DNA of 9,368 bases from Gammaproteobacteria bacterium (GTDB taxonomy: Bacteria > Pseudomonadota > Gammaproteobacteria > Pseudomonadales > DSM-25080). The DNA lies in NCBI GenBank assembly GCA_013372965.1, contig JABXIR010000092.1:1-9368 (forward strand). Reading direction: 5' to 3'. The notes under the pieces are model-generated. The model searched no databases. It worked only from the letters and a program-made list of their open reading frames with translations, and was not told where the DNA came from. The translations under genes and the position numbers were made by a program. Every line of letters starts with the position of its first letter. Positions within the stretch are counted from its first letter, which is position 1. Positions 1 through 6,388 of the stretch are shown here, one piece after another.

Positions 1-24
1 AGGGTTGCCGTTTTTATTTGAGTG

Positions 25-519
25 TTAGTGAGAAAATGCCGCTTCAATGTCTTGATGAAGTGATTTAAATAACCCCATCGCAAAGCATACCTCAGCCACA
101 ATAAATAACGGACCGATCAGTAGACCAATGAGGTCGTCAACAAATGCGGGTTTCTTTCCTTCGAAGTAATGCCCAACAAATTGAAAAACCCAGCCGATAA
201 CGAAGGCCCCGATCGAAATCGTAAGCCAGTCACTCGTCGTCATATCGCTTAATTGATGTGCACAGAAGAGCGTACAGGCATTAAACGCAACCATGATGAG
301 TCCTAGGCCTACATGCAGCTTGAGGTAATACAGACAGAGCAGTGAAGCTAAAATTAACGCGGGCGTTATAGGCACATATATAGAGGCGAGTTCAGGGCGT
401 GAGAGCAGCGATACCACCGCAAAATAAATGAGTGGAATGCCGACTAGGTGTGTTATCACGTTGCGCTTGTCGCGATGGTAACCCGCATATTGTATGAGTT
501 GTTGTTGGACAGTTTTCAT
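25..519 (-). CDS. Mpo1-like (DUF962/YGL010w family) integral membrane protein, putative 2-hydroxy fatty acid dioxygenase
   Basis: Seen: a 164-residue, very hydrophobic protein with about four membrane segments (roughly residues 26-40, 48-66, 68-88 and 100-118) and a further hydrophobic stretch at 129-151. The N-terminus carries the family pattern YHRDKRNVITHLVGIPL (residues 14-30), with His15, Asn20 and His24. A second conserved block is QFVGHYFEGKKPAF (113-126), with His117 and Glu120. Family knowledge: yeast Mpo1 of this family is an Fe(II)-dependent dioxygenase that shortens 2-hydroxy fatty acids by one carbon (alpha-oxidation), and the conserved histidines are thought to bind iron. The start is well placed: GAGGAG lies 8 bases before the ATG (plus-strand bases 528-533). 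The gene is divergent from two thioesterase-like genes, which fits a fatty-acid role, but substrate and activity are inference. Family assignment is firm. Confidence 0.85.
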   Translation of the reverse strand: MKTVQQQLIQYAGYHRDKRNVITHLVGIPLIYFAVVSLLSRPELASIYVPITPALILASLLCLYYLKLHVGLGLIMVAFNACTLFCAHQLSDMTTSDWLTISIGAFVIGWVFQFVGHYFEGKKPAFVDDLIGLLIGPLFIVAEVCFAMGLFKSLHQDIEAAFSH

Positions 520-615
520 TATTATTTCTCCTCATTCTTAACGTTAGTGTAACTCAGATTGACTAAATTTTAAGTCACTGGGTGTCTTATTCGGCGTAAT
601 ACTTGTCTGCTTGGG

Positions 616-657
616 TTGTGTGTAATTTGTGTCAATGCGTTAGACTTGTTGTGTCAA
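616..657. repeat. Helically spaced TTGTGTCAA repeats in front of the thioesterase pair
   Basis: TTGTGTCAA occurs at 627-635 and 649-657, exactly 22 bases apart. A degraded copy, TTGTGTGTAA, lies at 616-625, 11 bases before the first. Each full copy is an imperfect dyad (TTG-N3-CAA), and the spacing of 11 and 22 bases would place all three on the same face of the helix. The array ends 21 bases before the thioesterase ATG and sits between two divergent genes. This resembles operator spacing, but no regulator is identified and the units are short. The remainder of the 520-678 gap shows no promoter that I would call. Confidence 0.35.
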
Positions 658-678
658 CGAATACGTTTGAGGCACCTT

Positions 679-1161
679 ATGAATATCGACTACACCAAAT
701 TGATGAAAGCGGTTATCCCGACGATTCGTCATTGCGAAGTGCTAGGTATCAAAACGGAAGAGGCCCGAGAAGGCTATCTAAAGATGCAAATGCCGTGGCA
801 CGAAAAACTGGTCGGTGACACCGATCACGGTGTCATTCATGGTGGTGCGTTAACCACGTTGCTCGATACCACGTGCGGATTTGCTTCTGCATCGGCGCTC
901 GATCCCTGGGGGTTAGCGCCAACATTGGATCTTCGTATCGACTACATGCGACCTGCAACCCAAGGCAAAGCGATTTATGCCGTTGCTGAAGTCTATCGTA
1001 AAACGCCCAACGTGATATTCACGCGAGGTACCGCGTTTCATGAAGGCGAGGAAGACCTGCCGATCGCTCATTGTACCGCCACGTTTATGCAGCTTGATCA
1101 TGCCGTCAGCGATGGATTGAAGGCGTGGTTAAAAGACTTTGAAGTGGAGAAAGTATCATGA
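679..1161 (+). CDS. PaaI-type hotdog-fold thioesterase (first of a coupled pair)
   Basis: A 160-residue single hotdog domain of the 4HBT/PaaI acyl-CoA thioesterase superfamily. The signature is HGGALTTLLDTTCG at residues 54-67: His54-Gly-Gly opens the central helix and Asp63, nine residues later, is at the usual acidic catalytic position. The following strands LDLRIDYMRPA (83-93) and AVAEVYRKTPNVIFTRGTAF (101-120) are typical of the fold. The start at 679 is chosen because TGAGGC sits about 6 bases upstream and the homologous region begins here; a longer reading from a TTG at 616 would add a cysteine-rich segment unlike the family and run through the upstream repeats. Its stop overlaps the next gene's start (ATGA at 1158-1161), so the two are translationally coupled. 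The substrate is unknown; such enzymes hydrolyse acyl- or aryl-CoA thioesters in the cytoplasm. Confidence 0.88.
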   Translation: MNIDYTKLMKAVIPTIRHCEVLGIKTEEAREGYLKMQMPWHEKLVGDTDHGVIHGGALTTLLDTTCGFASASALDPWGLAPTLDLRIDYMRPATQGKAIYAVAEVYRKTPNVIFTRGTAFHEGEEDLPIAHCTATFMQLDHAVSDGLKAWLKDFEVEKVS

Positions 1162-1637
1162 CAACACTTTCGGCTTTAGTAGAAGCTCAAGAATACGGAT
1201 CTCCTGATCGACTTATTAGCGCCATTCCATATGCCGAGCTGATTGGTGTTGAATGTATAAAGCTCGGGCATGAGTTGATATTCAAACTTCCCAAAAACGC
1301 AGATAACATCGGTAACCCGAGCCTACCTGCGCTGCATGGCGGCGTAATCGGTGGCTTTATGGAAGTGGCTGCGATGCTCGAAGTGCTGTACGAAACCAAG
1401 GTGACTGTCTTACCAAAGGTCGTCGACTTTTCAATCGATTACATTCGCGCAGGTCGAGATCAAGACACCTTTGCGCGCGCCGAGGTCGTTCGTCGAGGAC
1501 GTAACGTGGTTAATGTCTCGATATCAGCTTGGCAAGGAGCGGAAGATACACCAATTGCTAACGCTCGAGCGCACTTCTTGATTAAACCGACCCCGTTGGG
1601 AACGGAGCGAGAGCCGCTGTCTCGAAGCGTTTTATAA
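1158..1637 (+). CDS. PaaI-type hotdog-fold thioesterase (second of a coupled pair)
   Basis: A 159-residue hotdog protein, related in fold to the preceding gene product but clearly diverged from it. The helix motif is HGGVIGGFMEVAAM (residues 60-73), with His60-Gly-Gly and a glutamate (Glu69) where the upstream partner has aspartate. It is preceded by the NPSLPALHGG loop from Asn53. Later strands VVDFSIDYIRAGR (88-100) and ARAEVVRRGRNVVNVSISAW (106-125) match the usual central sheet of the family. Translation begins in an ATGA overlap with the first thioesterase, so equimolar synthesis and a mixed dimer or tetramer are plausible (inference). The gene ends 19 bases before the stop of the convergent lipid kinase. 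No specific substrate can be deduced. Confidence 0.87.
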   Translation: MTTLSALVEAQEYGSPDRLISAIPYAELIGVECIKLGHELIFKLPKNADNIGNPSLPALHGGVIGGFMEVAAMLEVLYETKVTVLPKVVDFSIDYIRAGRDQDTFARAEVVRRGRNVVNVSISAWQGAEDTPIANARAHFLIKPTPLGTEREPLSRSVL

Positions 1638-1656
1638 CGGTTAGTTGATCAATTCG

Positions 1657-2535
1657 TCAGCCATACACATGAACGCGGTTGCTAACCGTTTCGACGGTTA
1701 GGCGGAGTGTCTCAGGATACAGCTCGCCGTCGATTTGAAACCTCTGTGGGCTCGAAAATTCCAGCGAGATCGGATCGTTCTGATGCCAGTGCGTTACCTT
1801 AGGGTTAGAGACGAATCTACCCGATTGTAAATGCGGAAGTTCTCGATAGAGGGCGGTGTTGCTCAAGGGTTCGATGTGGGTGATCGCCAGGCCCTCAGTC
1901 AGACGGGCATCTGGGAGTAGCTTAAATCCTTGACCCGCAAATTGACCGACACCGATCAGCGTTAAGATGGACGGCGTGAACGGGTTGTCATCAATTTTAA
2001 CCTCGATGGTTTCGCGACGTGCCAACATTTTCAGCAAGCCCCGCCAGTATTTCAGAAACTGCCCTGGGTGCGAATCAATGTATTCGAGCACCTGTGTGTC
2101 GAATCCACATCCGACACTGTTAATACCCCAATGCTGCCCATGATCGGAACACACGCGAAACACATTAATGGATTGCGGTGGTTCGTTGGATAATCGACGT
2201 GTTAACTCGCGAAGGGATGTATTTATGCCGAGTGATCGGGCCCAATCGTTACCGGATCCGAGAGGGATGGGGAAAACGTTGATGGGCCCCGTGCAATGAT
2301 TAAGTAGGTAGTTGATGGTGTGGTGAAAGCTGCCGTCGCCTCCGGCTACCGCGAAATGTCGATGATGCTCGTCGATGAGCTTTTGAAGTACCGCTTCCGA
2401 TTCTGCGAGGGTGCTTACGCCTTGGAGTTTAAGTTGCGTTGGTGCGATTTGATTGATGAACGTCAGACGGGCACCACTTTTTTCGCTACGAGCCTTTCGA
2501 TTAAGGATGCCTTGCCACTTCATTTTTTTATTCAT
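1657..2535 (-). CDS. Diacylglycerol kinase family lipid kinase (DAGKc / YegS-BmrU type)
   Basis: About 292 residues in the usual two-lobed layout. The nucleotide-binding lobe carries ILNRKA near the N-terminus, AGGDGSFHHTINYL (64-77, the glycine-rich GGDGS motif) and PIPLGSGNDWARSLG (89-103). The C-terminal beta-rich lobe carries NSVGCGFDTQVLEY (139-152), LPDARLTEGLAI (207-218, Glu where Asp is commoner) and FQIDGELYP (266-274). Family members phosphorylate diacylglycerol or related lipids, or sphingoid bases, with ATP; which lipid is used here is unknown. The start is uncertain. The ATG at 2535 is preferred because it stays clear of the htpG promoter, but it has no good ribosome-binding site; an ATG at 2523 has GTGAG 12 bases upstream. 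Longer starts (2568, 2658) would run through the htpG promoter or into htpG. The gene is divergent from htpG. Confidence 0.88.
   Translation of the reverse strand: MNKKMKWQGILNRKARSEKSGARLTFINQIAPTQLKLQGVSTLAESEAVLQKLIDEHHRHFAVAGGDGSFHHTINYLLNHCTGPINVFPIPLGSGNDWARSLGINTSLRELTRRLSNEPPQSINVFRVCSDHGQHWGINSVGCGFDTQVLEYIDSHPGQFLKYWRGLLKMLARRETIEVKIDDNPFTPSILTLIGVGQFAGQGFKLLPDARLTEGLAITHIEPLSNTALYRELPHLQSGRFVSNPKVTHWHQNDPISLEFSSPQRFQIDGELYPETLRLTVETVSNRVHVYG
1682..1701. other. Perfect 8-bp hairpin with TTCG loop at the 3' junction of convergent genes
   Basis: CTAACCGT (1682-1689) and ACGGTTAG (1694-1701) are exact inverted repeats around TTCG. They lie inside the last codons of the lipid-kinase gene and 45 bases past the thioesterase stop. 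A further direct copy of ACGGTTAG lies at 1637-1644, just after the thioesterase stop codon, so an alternative long-range pairing with 1682-1689 is possible. No T-run follows on either strand, so this is not a classical intrinsic terminator. It may protect or help end the thioesterase mRNA. Confidence 0.35.
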
Positions 2536-2542
2536 CTCACTA

Positions 2543-2570
2543 CTTGAATTATGGCTGTTGACCCTCATAT
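2543..2570 (+). promoter_or_regulatory. Sigma-32 (RpoH) heat-shock promoter of htpG
   Basis: The -35 element is CTTGAAT (2543-2549), matching six of seven positions of the sigma-32 consensus CTTGAAA. The -10 element is CCTCATAT (2563-2570), matching CCCCATNT except at one base. The spacer is 13 bases, within the usual range for this sigma factor. Transcription would begin near 2577, giving a leader of about 43 bases before htpG. A weaker sigma-70-like reading (TTGAAT, 18-base spacer, TATAAG at 2568-2573) overlaps it and could give basal expression. htpG is a classical RpoH-regulon gene, which strengthens the call. Confidence 0.75.
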
Positions 2571-2619
2571 AAGAAGTAATCTCAACAAACCAACATAATA
2601 TTATTTTAGGGAGCGCAAC

Positions 2620-4494
2620 ATGACTGCAGAGACCGCTAACGAAACACTGGGTTTTCAAACCGAGGCGAAGCAGCTTTTACAGTTAATGATCCACTCACTC
2701 TATTCAAACAAAGAAATCTTTCTTCGTGAATTGGTTTCTAACGCATCGGATGCGGTGGATAAACTCCGCTTCGAGGCATTGTCGAACGCTGAGCTGTTCG
2801 AAGATGACCCAGACCTTCGCGTTCGTGTCGAAATCGACACTGACAAAAAGACCATCACCATTGATGACAATGGTATCGGTATGAGCCGTGAGGAAGCAAT
2901 CGCTAACTTAGGTACGATTGCTCGCTCGGGTACCTCCGAGTTTCTAAAAAGCCTCAGTGGCGATCAGAAAAAAGATTCGCAACTCATTGGCCAGTTTGGC
3001 GTAGGATTCTACTCGGCTTTTATTGTTGCCGACCAAGTTGATGTATATACCCGACGCGCCGGTGTTGCAGCTTCTGAGGGTGTTCATTGGCAGTCGAAGG
3101 GTGAAGCTGATTTCACCGTATCTACCATCGATAAGGACGCTCGTGGTACACGAATCGTGTTAACGCTCAAAGATGACGCGCATGAATTCGCTGACGCCTT
3201 CCGTGTTCGCTCGGTCATTAAGAAGTACTCTGATCACATAGCCATTCCAGTAGAAATGGCGAAACAAGGCGATGACGCGGAAGGTTTCGAGGCCATCAAC
3301 GAAGCTTCAGCCTTATGGACTCGCTCGCGCAAAGACATTAGCGATGAAGAGTACACGGAGTTCTACAAGCACATTTCCCACGATTTTGAAGACCCGGTCC
3401 GTTGGAGCCACAATCACGTCGAGGGCAAGCTCGAGTACACCAGTTTGTTGTACCTTCCGAAGCGCGCGCCATTTGATATGTATCAGCGCGATATGAACCG
3501 AGGTTTGAAACTCTACGTTCAGCGTACTTTTATCATGGATGACGCTGAGCAATTTTTGCCTTTGTACCTGCGATTCATCAAGGGCGTGATTGACTCAAAT
3601 GATCTTAGCTTGAACGTATCACGGGAGATTCTGCAGCAAGACCCTGCGGTTGATACGATGCGTGCCGCGATGACCAAGCGTTCGCTCGATATGATCTCCA
3701 AGCTGTCAAAAGATGAGGAAGCGTATCAACAGTTTTGGGATCAGTTTGGTGCGGTTCTAAAAGAGGGTGTGGCGGAAGACTTTACGAATAAAGATAAGAT
3801 CGCGAAGTTACTTAGATTTGCGACAACGCATGGTGATTCAGCAACAGAGAATCAGTCGTTGAGCAGCTACGTTGAACGCATGAAGGACGATCAAAATGCC
3901 ATCTACTACATCTGCGCCGACAATTACAATACGGCTAAGAACAGCCCGCATCTCGAAGTGTTCAAACGCAAAGGTATCGAAGTCCTGTTGTTAACGAATC
4001 GTATTGATGAATGGTTTGTCGGTCATCTTACCGAATTTGACGGTAAGCCTCTCAAAGACGTTACGCGCGGCGAGCTTGATTTGGGCGACACCGAGGCGGA
4101 CAAGAAAGCCGCTGAAGAGGCGAGCGAAACGCACAAAGACCTGCTCGAGCGAATCAAGTCAGTCGTTAGCGATTCAGTTGAAGACGTTCGTGCAACCACG
4201 CGACTTGTTGAATCTCCAGCGTGCTTGGTGACCGGCGAATTCGATATGGGCCTGCAAATGCGCAAGCTAATGGAAGCGGCAGGACAGGCCGTACCGGAAT
4301 CGAAGCCGACGCTAGAGATTAACGTCGAGCATGCTTTGGTAACTCGTTTAGACAAAGAGTCCGATGAAGACCGTTTTGGAGAGCTCGTGCACGTGCTTCT
4401 TGACCAAGCGCGTCTCGCCGCGGGGGAATCCCTCGACGATCCTGCGACTTTCGTCGCGCGATTGAATAAATTGCTGATTGAGTTGTCAAACTAA
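2620..4494 (+). CDS. htpG: Molecular chaperone HtpG (bacterial Hsp90)
   Basis: A 624-residue cytoplasmic Hsp90 homologue, the same length as the Escherichia coli protein. The N-terminal GHKL ATPase domain shows NKEIFLRELVSNASDAVDKL (30-49, with catalytic Glu37 and Mg-binding Asn41), IDDNGIGM (81-88, Asp83 contacting adenine), the lid segment LGTIARSGTSEF (97-108) and IGQFGVGFYSAF (123-134). The middle domain has FIMDDAEQFLPLYLRFIKG (304-322) and LNVSREILQQ (331-340), with Arg335 at the position that contacts the ATP gamma-phosphate. The C-terminal dimerisation domain is complete and lacks the eukaryotic MEEVD tail. It is an ATP-dependent homodimer that remodels client proteins, with DnaK. AGGGAG lies 6 bases before the ATG. 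It has its own heat-shock promoter and a hairpin after its stop, so it appears to be a single-gene transcript. Confidence 0.98.
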   Translation: MTAETANETLGFQTEAKQLLQLMIHSLYSNKEIFLRELVSNASDAVDKLRFEALSNAELFEDDPDLRVRVEIDTDKKTITIDDNGIGMSREEAIANLGTIARSGTSEFLKSLSGDQKKDSQLIGQFGVGFYSAFIVADQVDVYTRRAGVAASEGVHWQSKGEADFTVSTIDKDARGTRIVLTLKDDAHEFADAFRVRSVIKKYSDHIAIPVEMAKQGDDAEGFEAINEASALWTRSRKDISDEEYTEFYKHISHDFEDPVRWSHNHVEGKLEYTSLLYLPKRAPFDMYQRDMNRGLKLYVQRTFIMDDAEQFLPLYLRFIKGVIDSNDLSLNVSREILQQDPAVDTMRAAMTKRSLDMISKLSKDEEAYQQFWDQFGAVLKEGVAEDFTNKDKIAKLLRFATTHGDSATENQSLSSYVERMKDDQNAIYYICADNYNTAKNSPHLEVFKRKGIEVLLLTNRIDEWFVGHLTEFDGKPLKDVTRGELDLGDTEADKKAAEEASETHKDLLERIKSVVSDSVEDVRATTRLVESPACLVTGEFDMGLQMRKLMEAAGQAVPESKPTLEINVEHALVTRLDKESDEDRFGELVHVLLDQARLAAGESLDDPATFVARLNKLLIELSN

Positions 4495-4512
4495 GGCATT
4501 TTACTGCTAAAA

Positions 4513-4544
4513 TTACGACCGATTCCTTCAAGAGTCGGTCGTAA
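4513..4544 (+). terminator. Hairpin after htpG, probable transcription terminator or 3'-end stabiliser
   Basis: A 13-bp stem with one G-T wobble: TTACGACCGATTC (4513-4525) pairs with GAGTCGGTCGTAA (4532-4544) around the loop CTTCAA. It lies 18 bases past the htpG stop. The stem is long and GC-rich in the middle, but the plus strand continues ATGTTCAAAAAA with no run of T, so simple intrinsic termination in the htpG direction is not textbook. On the minus strand the stem is followed by TTTTAG. It may act with Rho or as an exonuclease-blocking mRNA end. Confidence 0.55.
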
Positions 4545-4623
4545 ATGTTCAAAAAATAATAATAAAATTCGTTGAAGTTGCGGCGATTGAGACCAATCTC
4601 GGTTCTATGCTTATAGGTAGTGC

Positions 4624-5646
4624 ATGACAACACATATTTCAAAAGTCGCGGTATTGGGTGGCGGTAGTTTCGGTACGGTGCTAGCCAATTTAGTGGCGGG
4701 CAACGGCATTTCGTGTACCCTTTGGATGCGTGATGAAGCCCGTGCGGCTGAGGTAGCGCTTACGCGTGAAAATACCTCGTATTTCCCAAATTACCCACTC
4801 GACAAGCGACTAGTTATTACGGCAGATTTTGATGTCGCGATTGAATCTGCTGATCTGATCATAATGGCCGTTCCCTCGGCTGCCTACGACACGGTCTGTC
4901 AGCGTTTGGCGAAAACGCTTGGCCATCACGTTGTCATTATTTCTACCGCAAAGGGCATTCGTTCCGATGGCTTTCGTATGATGAGTGAAGTCATCGCGGA
5001 ATACCTCCCGAAGAACCCGATTGGCGTGCTTTCGGGGCCGAATTTGGCCAAAGAAATCGCCGATGGGCAGTATACAGCGACGCTTGTCGCGTCGAAGGAC
5101 GATTCGGTCATCGTTGCAGCTCAAACTGCATTGGCAAGCTCTACTTTCCGCGTTTACGCCGGAGACGATCCGTATGGTGCTGAATTGGCAGGTGCGCTCA
5201 AAAATATCTACGCAATCATTTCGGGCATTGCGGGCAGTATGCAACTGGGTCAAAACACCGTCAGTATGTTGATTACTCGCTCCCTTGCTGAAATGACGCG
5301 ACTTGCCTATGAGCTTGGTGCAGAACCAATGACCTTCATGGGACTCGCCGGCGTCGGGGATTTGTTCGTGACGTGTACCTCGCCGTTGTCGCGTAACTAT
5401 CGAGTTGGGCAGGCACTGGGTGAGGGTAAAACACTTGAGCAAGCCGTGAAAGAAATCGGCCAAACCGCTGAGGGCGTGAAAACACTTGATACGGTGTACC
5501 GTCTAGCGCAAGATCGAGGAGTAAGGATGCCCTTGGTAGAGGGGCTGTACCGGTTAATTTATAAGAATGCTGAGATCAGTGAGATCATTACTTCGTTAAT
5601 GATGGCTCAGCAAGCAAATGACGTAGAACATAAGGTGAAGTCGTAA
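4624..5646 (+). CDS. gpsA: Glycerol-3-phosphate dehydrogenase [NAD(P)+]
   Basis: A 340-residue cytoplasmic enzyme of usual length that reduces dihydroxyacetone phosphate to sn-glycerol-3-phosphate, the backbone precursor for phospholipids. The N-terminal Rossmann fold has VLGGGSFGTVLA (10-21). Other conserved blocks are STAKGI (107-112, Lys110), VLSGPNLAKEIA (135-146), GALKNIYAIISGI (190-202, with the catalytic Lys193), TFMGLAGVGDLFVTCTS (237-253), SRNYRVG (256-262) and TAEGVKT (281-287). The ATG has AGGT 6 bases upstream. The 129-base gap from htpG contains the hairpin and an AT-rich stretch, but I cannot point to a convincing promoter. The stop codon overlaps the next gene's ATG (TAATG at 5644-5648), making this the head of a compact four-gene set. 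Confidence 0.98.
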   Translation: MTTHISKVAVLGGGSFGTVLANLVAGNGISCTLWMRDEARAAEVALTRENTSYFPNYPLDKRLVITADFDVAIESADLIIMAVPSAAYDTVCQRLAKTLGHHVVIISTAKGIRSDGFRMMSEVIAEYLPKNPIGVLSGPNLAKEIADGQYTATLVASKDDSVIVAAQTALASSTFRVYAGDDPYGAELAGALKNIYAIISGIAGSMQLGQNTVSMLITRSLAEMTRLAYELGAEPMTFMGLAGVGDLFVTCTSPLSRNYRVGQALGEGKTLEQAVKEIGQTAEGVKTLDTVYRLAQDRGVRMPLVEGLYRLIYKNAEISEIITSLMMAQQANDVEHKVKS

Positions 5647-5918
5647 TGGAATCGAAATACCGTTTTTTTGAAGACGCACACTGGCTGAGATTATTGCTCA
5701 TGGCGTTGTATTGGCTCGTCATGCCATTTTTGCAGTTCCTGCTTGGCGTGATCACCGTGATTCAAGGTTTGGCGGCACTCATTACCGGTGAGCCTATTCC
5801 CTCGTTACAACGATTCGGTGGACAGTTGGCTGATTTCGTCGCACAGATTTTGCAGTTCCTGGTGTATAAGAGTGATCAGCGTCCGTTTCCATTTACCGAC
5901 TGGCCTTCACAGGACTAA
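5646..5918 (+). CDS. DUF4389 domain small membrane protein
   Basis: A 90-residue protein matching the DUF4389 family over nearly its whole length. It has one long hydrophobic segment (about residues 15-47, LLMALYWLVMPFLQFLLGV and onward), then GEPIPSLQRFGGQL, a second amphipathic or hydrophobic helix (about 60-74) and the family ending YKSDQRPFPFTDWP (74-87). The function is unknown. Small DUF4389 proteins recur beside gpsA and sixA in other gammaproteobacteria (recalled, not checked). The start ATG overlaps the gpsA stop by one base (TAATG), so translation is probably coupled, and the stop lies two bases before sixA. It is likely an inner-membrane protein; a link to phospholipid synthesis is conjecture from the neighbours. 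Confidence 0.85.
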   Translation: MESKYRFFEDAHWLRLLLMALYWLVMPFLQFLLGVITVIQGLAALITGEPIPSLQRFGGQLADFVAQILQFLVYKSDQRPFPFTDWPSQD

Positions 5919-5920
5919 CT

Positions 5921-6388
5921 TTGAAACTCGCTATTCTTCGCCATGGCACCGCAGAACCGTGGCGAAATGATGAAACCGACGAAGATCGCGCGTTAACCGT
6001 CACTGGCGTCGACGAGGTAACTCGTCAGGGGCTCGCACATTTTTTGTCACTAAACCCCGAGTCCATTTGGGTGAGCCCTTACAGACGTACCCAGCAGACG
6101 GTGGCGTCTTTCACTCCTACCGATACCTACTTTGAAACGACTCGCATACTGGTTCCCGAGAGCCCGCCAATGGTTGTGCTCGATGCGCTCATCAATGTAC
6201 ACACAAACCTTCTTTTAGTGTCTCATCAGCCGTTAGTGTCTCAGCTGATCGCTAAGCTCTCTGCCCGCGCACCCTATGACTGTCCGATGAATCCTGCCTC
6301 TCTGGCAATTCTCGAGGGTGATGTATTTGCGGCTGGCTGTATGCAGCTTGAAGCGATATACCATGCCAATGGAGATGTCACGCGTTGA
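5921..6388 (+). CDS. sixA: Phosphohistidine phosphatase SixA
   Basis: A 155-residue histidine-phosphatase-superfamily protein, close to the short SixA length (about 160 in E. coli). It opens directly with the first strand and active site LAILRHGTAEP (3-13): Arg7, His8 (phospho-accepting) and Gly9. RALTVTG (23-29) follows, then VSPYRRTQQT (51-60) with the conserved downstream arginine, and VSHQPLVSQLIAKL (100-113) with the second catalytic His102. SixA removes phosphate from histidine on phosphotransferase-type proteins; the nitrogen-related PTS is the known target area in E. coli. The start is TTG at 5921, preceded by AGGA 6 bases upstream; the motif begins so near it that no later start is possible and no ATG is suitable. 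The gene is two bases after the DUF4389 stop. Confidence 0.93.
   Translation: MKLAILRHGTAEPWRNDETDEDRALTVTGVDEVTRQGLAHFLSLNPESIWVSPYRRTQQTVASFTPTDTYFETTRILVPESPPMVVLDALINVHTNLLLVSHQPLVSQLIAKLSARAPYDCPMNPASLAILEGDVFAAGCMQLEAIYHANGDVTR

Noticed and set aside
630..657. Two perfect minus-strand TTGACA hexamers as -35 boxes for the DUF962 gene
   Set aside because: No acceptable -10 lies 16-18 bases downstream of either on the minus strand, so they are better explained as part of the repeated TTGTGTCAA word.
616..678. Longer N-terminus for the first thioesterase starting at a TTG
   Set aside because: The extra 21 residues are unlike the family and would overlay the repeat array; the ATG at 679 has a good ribosome-binding site.
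2558..2599. TTGACC (2558-2563) as a sigma-70 -35 box for htpG
   Set aside because: No -10-like hexamer occurs at a normal distance; the nearest (CATAAT at 2594) is 30 bases away, while the sigma-32 reading fits well.
4023..4642. Minus-strand open frames opposite the htpG 3' end and the htpG-gpsA gap
   Set aside because: They lie antisense to conserved HtpG codons, are Ser/Arg-rich low-complexity shadows and match no family that I recognise.
4810..5463. A 217-codon open frame on the minus strand opposite gpsA
   Set aside because: It is fully antisense to an unmistakable GpsA, its translation shows no recognisable domain and is rich in Cys, Arg and Asn in a way typical of shadow frames, and no ribosome-binding site was noted.
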